A stretch of 64,000 bases of DNA, taken from NCBI RefSeq assembly GCF_001625655.1, contig NZ_AUYB01000125.1, positions 62,001-126,000 of the forward strand, written 5' to 3'. Positions 40,865 through 49,440 of the stretch are shown here, in pieces. This DNA comes from Pseudoalteromonas luteoviolacea DSM 6061. Lineage in GTDB: Bacteria; Pseudomonadota; Gammaproteobacteria; Enterobacterales; Alteromonadaceae. A program made the translations under genes and the position numbers. Below the pieces are notes generated by a model. That model was not told the DNA's origin, made no database searches, and saw nothing but the letters and a program-made list of their open reading frames with translations. Position 1 is the first letter of the stretch. Each line of letters starts with the position of its first letter.

Positions 40865-43638
40865 GCGAACTGTATGGTTTAAGTAAACTTGCACTATTAA
40901 ACACGGCAGGTTACGCAAAGTGCGTAATTCCACTGGACAAAAGTGCTTCAATCTGTGCTCCAAACAACACCGGTAAAAGCTCAGTTATAAATGCGCTTCA
41001 ATTTCCTTTGGTAAATGACTTACGCCTAACAGAATGGGATGGTCACGATCTTGAAGAAACGCGCAAGTTTTACTTCTCAAGTGATCAGTCATATATCCTG
41101 CTTGAAGCCAACTTACCTCATGGAGATGTGGTAATTGGTGTCGCCGGCCTTGGCAAAATTGCCGGCTATGCCCATCAGTTTTTCTGCTACAACGGCAAAC
41201 TAAATTTGGATGACTTTACTGAGGGTAAAAGCATCATCAAATACACTAAGCTGTTTAATCACCTCGATAGCAAAGGCTACAAAGCAATTGAATTAAAAGC
41301 GGCCGAACTCAATGCTTTGCTTACAGGCGGCGCAACACCATATGACGGTGACATTAACTTAAAAATGATTCCGTTAAACAATGTGCAAGATGCTGCCATT
41401 TATAAAGAGATATTTAGGCGAATTCTAAACTTACACAAACTTGGCGCCCATGACGTAAAACGCTTTATGCTTCGAGTATTTGAGCGACATATGTCAAACT
41501 CAAAAGTAGACTTTTATGAAGTTTGGCGACGTGCTTTCGACAAAGTAAACCGTTCAAAACGCGAGCTTAGCGCACTTGAATCAATGCAAGAGCCTATTGG
41601 TGCTCTTGAGCAGATGATCGAAAGTGAGGCGACAATAAAAGGGAAATTGGCCGCGTACGCACCAAAAATTGACCAAGCTATTATCGCATTTGATGAATAC
41701 CAAACTTCGCAAATAGATGAATTAAACGAACAGCTAGAAAACATTGAGCACGAAAAGCGCGAATTTGAGCAAAAGCAACAGCTATTTGTGCAACAATCGC
41801 GTGATATAGAACGCAAGCAAACACAAATTGAACAATGGTTTATCGACTACAACGCACTTAAGTCCGAATTTGAGTTAACTAATCATGCAACGCTGAAAAC
41901 TAATTTAACACTGCTTAAAAAAGAGTATGAACAGCTATCTTTCTCAATCAATAGCGCGCAAGGTCAAAGTTTACATACGCTTGATTACAGAATCGGAGAA
42001 ACTCAAAAGCAAATTAAGAGCTTAAAGCTTCAACTTAAGAATCTAGAGTTTAATCTATTTACTCGCATGCGTGAGGATCTATCTCTTAAAGAAGTGGAAG
42101 AGATCTCGAGGATCCTAAACCCAGATCTACTGTCATTCGCTACCACCTCACAAGGGGAGGTAAATATTCATGACGAAGACGTATTTGCTGACTTTTTAAC
42201 TGCCCTTTCTAACGCTGTTAAAGGTGGTGAACTTCAATTACCAGGTGCAACTATCAAGTTGAAAAAGCTTGCACCGGTACAAATGCAAAGTGGCGAGAAT
42301 AAATCTCAGCTACAGGCACAGTTAGAAGCATTACAACGCTCTTTAGGAGAGTTAAAGCAACAGCGCGAAGTAGCTGCAAATGTGGCCGATAAGCAGCAGG
42401 AACGTGATAGCCTTTATCAAGAGTTAATGGCTACAGAAGATGCTTTAAAACGTTTTGAACAGTTCCAAACAATGCAGCAGTCTGTTGAGGCACAAACGGC
42501 GCTCAAAGAACAGTTAGGTGCTGAACGTGAGCAGGTAGATGAATATTTGCAAGACGTGCAGCGCAACGCTGGATCTATTTCTGATCGTCGATCTATTATC
42601 AAGAGCAAGCAAGATCTAATTGTAAGACAGAGCGATAGACTTAAGCAGGTTAAATCTGAACGAATTGACCATACTCTGTCTATTTACGAAGGAAAGCAAA
42701 CTCCGTATCCAATTGATGTCACCATTGACTTCGACAACTTATCTGAAATAGTTCATCAATTTAACAAAGATTGCCAAGAACTTAGAAACTTGGATGTTAA
42801 TGTCCGTAATACTTATTTGCACATATACAACGCAGGTATTACTAAATTTGACAACGAAACAGACGAATCGACCAAGTACGCTAAATTAATCAGTGCCTAC
42901 CACAACATCGACAATGAAAGAGACGCCGTAGAACGACAAGCTCGGGTAGCATTAACTGAAGTCGCAGCAACAATAAAGGGACTAAGAGAAGATTTAGACC
43001 GTTTACGCCGCGAAATGAACAGCTTTAATAGAGGGATTAGTCAACACCGAATATCCAATTTAAAAGCATTCAAGATTAATGTTATTCCTAGAAAGATGTT
43101 GGTAGAAAGTATCGACACCATTATCAGTACCTCGGAATTGTATGAACAAGGCGAAAGTTTCGACCTACTTAGTGATGCTCCAGCCGATGAGAAAGCTGTT
43201 AATGAAGCAAAAGATCACATTATCAAATTGGCCAGTGAAAAAGCGGGTCTGACCCTTACAGATCTATTTGATATTCGCTTCGAAGTCGTCAATCGCGCCG
43301 GCGATACAGAGCACTTTGATAAAATTGATTCTGCTGGCTCCAATGGTACGCGTATCACGATTAAGCTATTGTGCGGTATGTTATTCATTAGATACTTGCT
43401 TTCTGATCAAGAACAAGCGCTTTATCGTATACCAATCTATATTGATGAAGCAGCCGATATTGACCCTCAGAACCAAAAGGCGATAATCGAAACAGCACTA
43501 AGCTTTGGCTTTGTGCCAATATTTGCATCAGTTAAACCGCAGATCAGTTGCGACTACCTTGTCCCTATCCGCAGTGTAAACCAAGGAAGCCAAAACTGGG
43601 TGGACGAAAAAGACTGGATTGAAGTGGAACATTCTTAG
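40861..43638 (+). CDS. mksB: MukB-like SMC ATPase of an Mks condensin
   Basis: This 925-residue SMC-type ATPase has an N-terminal P-loop APNNTGKSS at 33-41, two long coiled-coil stretches (about 255-350 and 480-560), and a C-terminal head. The head has a signature-like segment GSNGTRITIKLL (near 825) and Walker B IYIDEAADID (near 858). It is much shorter than MukB (about 1480), as Mks proteins are. The complex loads on DNA and compacts or extrudes it. Chromosomal Mks systems act in organisation, and JetC homologues in plasmid defence. GAGGAAGAA precedes the start. No JetD/MksG gene follows. Confidence 0.85.
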   Translation: MSELYGLSKLALLNTAGYAKCVIPLDKSASICAPNNTGKSSVINALQFPLVNDLRLTEWDGHDLEETRKFYFSSDQSYILLEANLPHGDVVIGVAGLGKIAGYAHQFFCYNGKLNLDDFTEGKSIIKYTKLFNHLDSKGYKAIELKAAELNALLTGGATPYDGDINLKMIPLNNVQDAAIYKEIFRRILNLHKLGAHDVKRFMLRVFERHMSNSKVDFYEVWRRAFDKVNRSKRELSALESMQEPIGALEQMIESEATIKGKLAAYAPKIDQAIIAFDEYQTSQIDELNEQLENIEHEKREFEQKQQLFVQQSRDIERKQTQIEQWFIDYNALKSEFELTNHATLKTNLTLLKKEYEQLSFSINSAQGQSLHTLDYRIGETQKQIKSLKLQLKNLEFNLFTRMREDLSLKEVEEISRILNPDLLSFATTSQGEVNIHDEDVFADFLTALSNAVKGGELQLPGATIKLKKLAPVQMQSGENKSQLQAQLEALQRSLGELKQQREVAANVADKQQERDSLYQELMATEDALKRFEQFQTMQQSVEAQTALKEQLGAEREQVDEYLQDVQRNAGSISDRRSIIKSKQDLIVRQSDRLKQVKSERIDHTLSIYEGKQTPYPIDVTIDFDNLSEIVHQFNKDCQELRNLDVNVRNTYLHIYNAGITKFDNETDESTKYAKLISAYHNIDNERDAVERQARVALTEVAATIKGLREDLDRLRREMNSFNRGISQHRISNLKAFKINVIPRKMLVESIDTIISTSELYEQGESFDLLSDAPADEKAVNEAKDHIIKLASEKAGLTLTDLFDIRFEVVNRAGDTEHFDKIDSAGSNGTRITIKLLCGMLFIRYLLSDQEQALYRIPIYIDEAADIDPQNQKAIIETALSFGFVPIFASVKPQISCDYLVPIRSVNQGSQNWVDEKDWIEVEHS

Positions 43639-43752
43639 TAAATTATGGTCTTACAGTTAGGGTCTGCTTTTTGTTAAATCAGTAATTACATTTAATAAAA
43701 TCAGGCCCCAATTTGTTTTAAAAGGCAATACGCCTTCGTTAAGGAGTAAAAA

Positions 43753-44304
43753 ATGACTCGCAACTTGCTTGTAGCTTTGAGTTTATTTGTTTTAACCGCT
43801 TGTACTAATACGCCCGATTGGGATTATGATAAATCCGTTGAATTTGCAAATTATAAGACATTTGCTTGGTCGCCTGAAACCGACTTTGATAAAGGCGCCG
43901 AAAATTATCAAATCAGCGAATTAATGGAAAAGCGTGTACGTAACGCAATCCAAAACGAGATGGGCCTGCATGGCTTTAAGTTAGTTGATGCGCAAAAGGC
44001 CGATGTCATGGTCAACTTTCATGCATCTGTAGACACCAAACTCGATGTTGATACTTTTAACACAAGCTACACGGCAAGATGGAATTACTGGGGTGTTGGT
44101 TGGCATACACAGACTCAAGCACGAGAATATGAAGTTGGCACGTTAGTCATAGATATTGTTGATCGTGCTTCAAATCAGCTTGTTTGGCGCGGAGCTAAAG
44201 AAGGCCGTTTAAGGAAGAATCAGTCACCTGAAAAACGTACTGAATCTGTAAACAACACAGTCAAAGATATCTTAGCCAATTTCCCACCCAAGCCACAGCA
44301 CTAG
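43753..44304 (+). CDS. DUF4136 family lipoprotein
   Basis: This 183-residue protein has a lipoprotein signal with lipobox LTAC (Cys near 17). It then has the DUF4136 features: DKSVEFANYKTFAW at the start, VRNAIQNEMGLHGFKLVD, and a beta-rich end with LVIDIVDRASNQLVWRG. It is probably anchored in the outer membrane facing the periplasm, and its function is unknown. AAGGAG stands before the start. It is 114 bp after the condensin operon and has its own terminator, so it is likely independent. Confidence 0.88.
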   Translation: MTRNLLVALSLFVLTACTNTPDWDYDKSVEFANYKTFAWSPETDFDKGAENYQISELMEKRVRNAIQNEMGLHGFKLVDAQKADVMVNFHASVDTKLDVDTFNTSYTARWNYWGVGWHTQTQAREYEVGTLVIDIVDRASNQLVWRGAKEGRLRKNQSPEKRTESVNNTVKDILANFPPKPQH

Positions 44305-44308
44305 ATTC

Positions 44309-44335
44309 AAAAAGGCAGCCAAGGCTGCCTTTTTT
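44309..44335 (+). terminator. Terminator of the DUF4136 gene
   Basis: An A-run with GGCAGCC, AA, and GGCTGCC with a T-run forms a 7-bp GC-rich stem directly after the stop codon. Confidence 0.92.
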
Positions 44336-44428
44336 GCATTTGTGCGGGCGTATTTTTTAGTACGGGGTTGCAAGGCCTCTACAATTAGGTAGAATTCTGC
44401 CGTTTATTGGCCTTGCAGAGCATACACA

Positions 44429-45640
44429 TTGATTGAGCAACTTCGTAAAGATTTCCCTTTATTGCAAACACACATTGACGAGCAACCACTTTGTTATTTC
44501 GACTCTGCGGCAACGACACAAAAGCCTCAATGCGTTATTGATGCAGTAAACAAGTTTTATCGGCAAGACAACGCCAATGTGCACCGCGGAGCACATACAC
44601 TCAGTGCAGCAGCGACTACTCAGTATGAATCTGTGAGAAATAAGCTTGCGCAGTTTTTAAATGTGAGTCAGCGAGAGATTGTTTGGACCAAAGGTGCCAC
44701 AGAATCACTCAATCTCATTGCCTATGGTTTATCTGAAAAGTTAAACCAAAACGATGTGATTTTAATTTCTCCTTTAGAGCATCACGCTAATATCGTGCCT
44801 TGGCAACAAGTCGCACATAGAACCGGTGCCAAATTAGAATTATTGCCAGTTAGCAAGCAAGGAATATTGGACTTAGAGGCTTCTAAAACACTAATTAGTG
44901 CAAAGAAACCCAAAATACTCAGCATCTGCCATGCATCAAACGCACTTGGCAATATCCATGATATTGCCGCACTAATCCAAGTTGCAAAACAGTTCGACAC
45001 CATAACGGTAATAGATGGTGCTCAATCACTACTTCACCTGAGGCCAGATCTAAGTGCTATGGGCTGCGATTTTTTTGTCTTCTCCGCACATAAAGCATTA
45101 GGGCCAACAGGTCTTGGCGGGCTTTTCGGACGATACGAGTTATTAAATAGCATGCCGGTCTACCAAACTGGTGGTGAAATGATCGAGCGCGTTAGCTTTT
45201 CAGGCACAACATTCAGAGAAGCCCCAGGTAAATTTGAACCTGGTACGCCAAATATCAGTGGTGTCATTGGGTTTGGCGCAGCTCTTGATTATTTAGATGC
45301 TATTGATGCGAATACCCTCGCTCACCACGAGGCAAGTTTGTATCACTACTTGGTAAATGCTTTAAAGAAAATCGATGGTATTTCCATTTGGGGAGATACT
45401 GAGCGCAATATTGGAGTTGTCAGCTTTACTTACAAAAACGAGCACCACTTTGACATAGCGACTTTTTTAAATACCTATGGTGTTGCAGTCAGAAGTGGAC
45501 ATCACTGTACTCAGCCCTTAATGGATCATTTATCTCTGCAAGGCACTGTCCGTATAAGCTTAGCATTTTATAACTCCTACCAAGACGTTGATATACTTAT
45601 CGACGCATTGAAAAATACTATTGATATGTTGGAAGAATAA
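44429..45640 (+). CDS. csdA: Cysteine desulfurase CsdA (SufS-type), TTG start
   Basis: This 403-residue PLP enzyme takes sulfur from cysteine to make a persulfide. It has the N-terminal YFDSAATTQKP, GATESLNL, EHHANIVPW, PLP Lys222 in FSAHKALGPTG and active Cys360 in RSGHHCTQP, which marks the group II (SufS/CsdA) type. The following SufE-like gene and nearby tcdA identify it as CsdA rather than SufS. The only start near the conserved N-terminus is TTG 44429. No in-frame ATG is close. It and csdE are separated by 2 bp. Confidence 0.93.
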   Translation: MIEQLRKDFPLLQTHIDEQPLCYFDSAATTQKPQCVIDAVNKFYRQDNANVHRGAHTLSAAATTQYESVRNKLAQFLNVSQREIVWTKGATESLNLIAYGLSEKLNQNDVILISPLEHHANIVPWQQVAHRTGAKLELLPVSKQGILDLEASKTLISAKKPKILSICHASNALGNIHDIAALIQVAKQFDTITVIDGAQSLLHLRPDLSAMGCDFFVFSAHKALGPTGLGGLFGRYELLNSMPVYQTGGEMIERVSFSGTTFREAPGKFEPGTPNISGVIGFGAALDYLDAIDANTLAHHEASLYHYLVNALKKIDGISIWGDTERNIGVVSFTYKNEHHFDIATFLNTYGVAVRSGHHCTQPLMDHLSLQGTVRISLAFYNSYQDVDILIDALKNTIDMLEE

Positions 45641-45642
45641 TA

Positions 45643-46050
45643 ATGGACATCAATCAAATCCAAACTCAGCTAAACAGCCTCAATGGATGGCAGGCGAAGT
45701 ACCGAGAAATTATGCTACTTGGTAAAAAGCTCCCATCATTACCTGACGCACTAAAAACCCAAGATGCGCAAGTACAAGGGTGTGAAAGCAATGTTTGGTT
45801 GCATCTAGATTTAGATGAAAACCAAGAACGTCTAGTGATTATTGCCGATTCTGATACTCGAATAGTAAAAGGCCTTTTGGCTATCATACTCGCTTGCTAC
45901 AACAATTTGTTGCCACAAGAAGCAAAACTCGTTGACGCGTATGCGTTATTTGAAGAAATGGGATTGATTCAACATTTGAGTCCTTCACGCGGAAATGGGG
46001 TTAAAGCCATCGTAGAGCGTATACAGACTCAAATCAGCGCATTTCAGTGA
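45643..46050 (+). CDS. csdE: SufE-family sulfur acceptor CsdE
   Basis: This 135-residue SufE-like protein accepts the persulfide from CsdA on Cys47 in VQGCESNVWLH and hands it on. The fold markers PDALKTQDAQ and a C-terminal LSPSRGNGVKAI are present. It starts 2 bp after csdA with GGAAGAA ahead of the start. In E. coli CsdA-CsdE works with CsdL/TcdA, whose gene lies here in the opposite direction 20 bp away. Confidence 0.93.
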   Translation: MDINQIQTQLNSLNGWQAKYREIMLLGKKLPSLPDALKTQDAQVQGCESNVWLHLDLDENQERLVIIADSDTRIVKGLLAIILACYNNLLPQEAKLVDAYALFEEMGLIQHLSPSRGNGVKAIVERIQTQISAFQ

Positions 46051-46070
46051 GGAACTGAAATGCGCGAGCA

Positions 46071-46865
46071 CTAACTATTTCGTTCGCGCTTTTCCAAATA
46101 TTTACGAATAGATTTCGCAGCTGCAAAAAAGCCAAAACTTCCAGTCACCATGGTTGCAGAACCAAATCCAGTTGCACAATCCATATTTTTGCTCCCATCA
46201 GCCTGCTGCTTCGCCTTACATACACTACCATCGTCAGTGGGATAAACTAACTGCTCTGTAGAATATACACAGTCGACTGCAAATTTACGCTTTGGGTTTG
46301 ACGTAAAGTTATACTGTTTACGCAATAGATAACGTACTTTTGCAAGCAATGGGTCATGGGTTGTTTTAGCCACATCACCATAACAAATTTGGCTAGGGTC
46401 CGTTTGCCCGCCTGCTCCACCGGTCGTTATGACTGGTATTTTGTTGCGTTTGCAGTGTGCTATTAAAGCTGCCTTTTCTTTGACTGCGTCAATACAATCA
46501 ATGACATAATCAAAGCCTTGGATATAATCTTTGATATTCTCAAGTGTGATAAAGTCATCAACGACAGTCACTTTGCAAGCCGGATTAATATTTTCTAGAC
46601 GCGCTTTCATTGCTTCTGCTTTGATTTCACCAATGGTATCTGTAACTGCATGCAATTGACGATTAATATTAGTCACACAAATATCATCTAAGTCGATAAG
46701 TGTAATATGTCCGATACCTGTTCGAGCCAGAGCTTCCGCTGCCCAGCTACCTACCCCGCCAATACCAATCACACAAAAATGGGCTTCACTTAACCATGCA
46801 AGCTGCTCACTACCATACAGCCTCCCAATACCACCAAAACGAAGCGATGTATCTTGCTCTGTCAT
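46071..46865 (-). CDS. tcdA: tRNA threonylcarbamoyladenosine dehydratase TcdA (CsdL)
   Basis: This 264-residue E1-like protein has the nucleotide-binding GIGGVGSW (34-41) and LIDLDDICVTNINRQLHA (near 57-75), the C-terminal ATGFGSATMVTGSFG, and several Cys. It activates threonylcarbamoyladenosine at position 37 of ANN-decoding tRNAs with ATP, giving the cyclic form. It converges on csdE rather than being co-directional as in E. coli, and is the last gene of the minus-strand kdsB block, 1 bp after the pseudouridine synthase. Confidence 0.95.
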   Translation of the reverse strand: MTEQDTSLRFGGIGRLYGSEQLAWLSEAHFCVIGIGGVGSWAAEALARTGIGHITLIDLDDICVTNINRQLHAVTDTIGEIKAEAMKARLENINPACKVTVVDDFITLENIKDYIQGFDYVIDCIDAVKEKAALIAHCKRNKIPVITTGGAGGQTDPSQICYGDVAKTTHDPLLAKVRYLLRKQYNFTSNPKRKFAVDCVYSTEQLVYPTDDGSVCKAKQQADGSKNMDCATGFGSATMVTGSFGFFAAAKSIRKYLEKRERNS

Positions 46866-46866
46866 A

Positions 46867-47532
46867 TTACCACTCTAACTGCTCGGGCTGTTGCCACGAA
46901 TTATAAATATCATGTGTTACTAATTGCGCAAAATGCTCACCCTCTTTAGGCTTCGCACTAAAGCTTAAATATTCACCATTCCACTCAAATGCAAGGTAAA
47001 AAGCATGCAAATAAACTCTATCTGCTGACTTTCCACCATAGTTTACATCACCTAATATAGGTGCTGATAGACTTTTTAGCGCGACCCGTAATTGATGCGT
47101 TTTACCGCTGAAAGGTTTCATTAAACAAGCTCGAACGCCTGCCGCCACACTTACTGAGTAAAATCTTGTTATTGCTGGGTTTTCTTGGCTTTTAAGAAGT
47201 TTATATGTACCTCTTCTGGATTTCGCCATATCCCCTTTTACCCAGCCTTGTTTCTTCTTAGGCTTATCAGTTACTAGCGCAAAGTAAAACTTGTTTACCT
47301 GTCTTTGAGTAAACAAAGTTGTTAATGCAGCCGCAGCTTCACTTGAAGTCGCAAGTACTATCAGGCCTGAAGTAGGTTTATCCAAACGATGAACGGGAAA
47401 TAAGCTCATATTAAGTTGTTGCTCAAGTAAAGCGACAAACCCTGCTTCTGATTCACTGTGAAAGCTCACTCCACAAGGTTTATAGGCAACAACAAAATCT
47501 TGATGCTGGGCAATAATGCCGAATTTACCCAT
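46867..47532 (-). CDS. RluA-family pseudouridine synthase
   Basis: This 221-residue protein has the catalytic motif HRLDKPTSGL (Asp51), YKPCGVSFHSE at the start, GKTHQLRV and the C-terminal LHAFYLAFEWNGE. It isomerises uridine in a tRNA or rRNA. The short form with no S4 domain resembles the TIGR01621 subgroup, but the target is not known. The ATG at 47532 overlaps the end of kdsB by 8 bp. A start at 47550 would add six residues within kdsB and is less likely. Confidence 0.88.
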   Translation of the reverse strand: MGKFGIIAQHQDFVVAYKPCGVSFHSESEAGFVALLEQQLNMSLFPVHRLDKPTSGLIVLATSSEAAAALTTLFTQRQVNKFYFALVTDKPKKKQGWVKGDMAKSRRGTYKLLKSQENPAITRFYSVSVAAGVRACLMKPFSGKTHQLRVALKSLSAPILGDVNYGGKSADRVYLHAFYLAFEWNGEYLSFSAKPKEGEHFAQLVTHDIYNSWQQPEQLEW

Positions 47533-48280
47533 TGAGGTACTCAATAACACGCGCTAGGTCTTCTGGTGTGTCGACTCCAGCATGAACTGGCTTATTTGCC
47601 TTTGTTATTTTAATTGGGTAGCCATGATAAAGCACTCTTAGCTGCTCCAATGACTCTTGCACTTCAAGCGGCGAAACGCTCAACTGAAGATATGTTTTTA
47701 TAAACCCTGCACGATAAGCGTATATTCCAACATGTCGTTTAAAATGCGATAGCGGTATTTTGCTCTCATCTAACTCCATCATGCTCTCTCGCTGAAACGG
47801 GATAGATGCACGTGAGAAGTAAAGCGCATTATTGTTGGCATCGCTAACAACTTTTACCGCATTCGGATTTAATACCTCTTCAACACTCTCAACATCCACA
47901 CTCAGCGTTGCCATCGGCGCAGATGAAGCGAATAGCAAGTTCGCTACTTGCGTAATATTCTCAGGCTCGAGTAATGGTTCATCACCTTGAACGTTGACGA
48001 TTAAAGTGTCGTCATCTAAGTTCAAAATATCGACTACTTCCGCTAGACGCTCTGTACCTGACTGGTGGTCTTCTCTAGTCATCAACACATTGTTGGTAAA
48101 CTTTTTTACTTCGTCAAATACTAACTGGTGGTCTGTCGCCACATAAACCGCTTTCGCACCAGCTTTTTCAGCTTGTTCAAAGACGCGCTGGATCATGGTT
48201 TTACCGCAGATATCTACCAGCGGCTTACCAGGCAAACGCGTCGAAGCATAGCGTGCTGGAATAACGACTATGAATTCCAC
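47525..48280 (-). CDS. kdsB: 3-deoxy-manno-octulosonate cytidylyltransferase, GTG start
   Basis: This 251-residue enzyme makes CMP-KDO from CTP and KDO, the activated sugar for the lipopolysaccharide inner core. It carries PARYASTRLPGKPL at 8-21, the VNVQGDEPLLEPE segment and the C-terminal VHAGVDTPEDLARV, all typical of KdsB. The start is GTG at 48280, inside the end of the Trm112-like gene (13-bp overlap), with GAGG upstream. Its stop overlaps the pseudouridine synthase start. Confidence 0.97.
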   Translation of the reverse strand: MEFIVVIPARYASTRLPGKPLVDICGKTMIQRVFEQAEKAGAKAVYVATDHQLVFDEVKKFTNNVLMTREDHQSGTERLAEVVDILNLDDDTLIVNVQGDEPLLEPENITQVANLLFASSAPMATLSVDVESVEEVLNPNAVKVVSDANNNALYFSRASIPFQRESMMELDESKIPLSHFKRHVGIYAYRAGFIKTYLQLSVSPLEVQESLEQLRVLYHGYPIKITKANKPVHAGVDTPEDLARVIEYLNG

Positions 48281-48465
48281 TTCTCTACCTCTTCAAGGCT
48301 TAACTCTCTTGCTTCATTTTCTAGCAATACCGGAATATCATCTCTCACAGGGTATGCCAATTTTGCTGCGGTGCTGATCAGCTCTTTGTTTTCTTTGTCA
48401 TATGCCAGCTTGCCTTTACATACTGGGCAAGCGATGATTTCCAACAATTTTGTATCAAATGCCAT
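48268..48465 (-). CDS. ycaR: Trm112-like protein (YcaR family)
   Basis: This 65-residue protein has a CPVC pair in LLEIIACPVCKGKLAY but no second Cys pair, only YPVRDDIPVLL in its place. It matches the YcaR/Trm112 family found between lpxK and kdsB in many proteobacteria, whose role is unclear. The ATG at 48465 overlaps the lpxK stop by 11 bp and its end overlaps kdsB by 13 bp. AAGGGGA precedes it. Confidence 0.93.
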   Translation of the reverse strand: MAFDTKLLEIIACPVCKGKLAYDKENKELISTAAKLAYPVRDDIPVLLENEARELSLEEVEKWNS

Positions 48466-49438
48466 GGCCAATAATCCCCTTCTTTTCTAATAAACAATGC
48501 AGCTTTTCAATAAGCGCTTCAGATGGAACGGCGTCTACACGCAAAAAGTACCAATTGTCTTTTGCAAAAGACTGGCACTTAACTGCGTCCTTTTCAGTCA
48601 TAAACACCGGTTGTTTTGTATATGCTTCAAAATCTTGTTCGCTGTACATATGGTGGTCAGCGAAATGTTTATTCTGTGTAATTGTAACCCCATTTGCCTG
48701 TAAAGACTTTTCAAACCTAGAGGGGTTTCCAATTGCACTTACAGCAATACCTTTCGATGGGTACTCTTGAGCTCTTTGACCAGTTTTCACGCTGAAAAAG
48801 CCTGATGTGCACAATGAGTAACCATCCTCTTTTACCGAGCCATTATACACAGCCAGATCGACCGACTTTAAACGGCTAGGAAGCTCTCTCAAAGGTCCCG
48901 ACGGGAGAAGTAGACCATTGCCAAACCGTCGTTCGTTATCAATAATGCAAATTTCAATGTCTCTTGCTAATTGATAATGCTGTAACCCGTCATCACTTAC
49001 TATAATATCTGGTTCGTTGTGCTCAATTAGATATTCGATACTCGCTTGTCTATCGCCACCAATGACAATATCACAACCCAGCCGTTTAAAAATAAGTAGA
49101 GGCTCATCACCGGCTTGTGCAGCGCTGCTTTCTTCAGTGACATGATACGGTGTATGAGGAGGGTTTGAACCATAACCTCTACTTATGACAGCTACCTTTA
49201 AACCGAGCGATTGTAAATAAGGTACTAGCCACAATACGAATGGTGTTTTGCCATTCCCACCAATACCAATATTACCAACAATTAAAACTGGCGCTGGCGC
49301 TTTATAAGAAGATTTAATCCCCAGTTTAAACAGCACTTTTCTAACATTGCTAACTAGCCAAAAAAGGCCGCTCAAAGGTAACAAAGCAATATTCAAGAGG
49401 CCGATAGGTTTGTACCAGCTTTTCTCTATTTTATTCAA
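48455..49438 (-). CDS. lpxK: Tetraacyldisaccharide 4'-kinase, TTG start
   Basis: This 327-residue inner-membrane-associated kinase phosphorylates the lipid A disaccharide at the 4' position. It has an N-terminal hydrophobic helix (about 12-35), the P-loop GNIGIGGNGKT (near 55-65), and SDDGLQHYQLARD and RRFGNGLLLPSGPLRE later, all LpxK marks. The start appears to be TTG 49438, two bases after the msbA stop, and no ATG is in frame near the conserved N-terminus. It is coupled to the Trm112-like gene. Confidence 0.95.
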   Translation of the reverse strand: MNKIEKSWYKPIGLLNIALLPLSGLFWLVSNVRKVLFKLGIKSSYKAPAPVLIVGNIGIGGNGKTPFVLWLVPYLQSLGLKVAVISRGYGSNPPHTPYHVTEESSAAQAGDEPLLIFKRLGCDIVIGGDRQASIEYLIEHNEPDIIVSDDGLQHYQLARDIEICIIDNERRFGNGLLLPSGPLRELPSRLKSVDLAVYNGSVKEDGYSLCTSGFFSVKTGQRAQEYPSKGIAVSAIGNPSRFEKSLQANGVTITQNKHFADHHMYSEQDFEAYTKQPVFMTEKDAVKCQSFAKDNWYFLRVDAVPSEALIEKLHCLLEKKGIIGHGI

Positions 49439-49440
49439 TG

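Noticed and set aside
39048..43638. Complete Wadjet (JetABCD) defence system
   Set aside because: Three components fit but no JetD-like nuclease gene is adjacent. An Mks condensin is the supported call.
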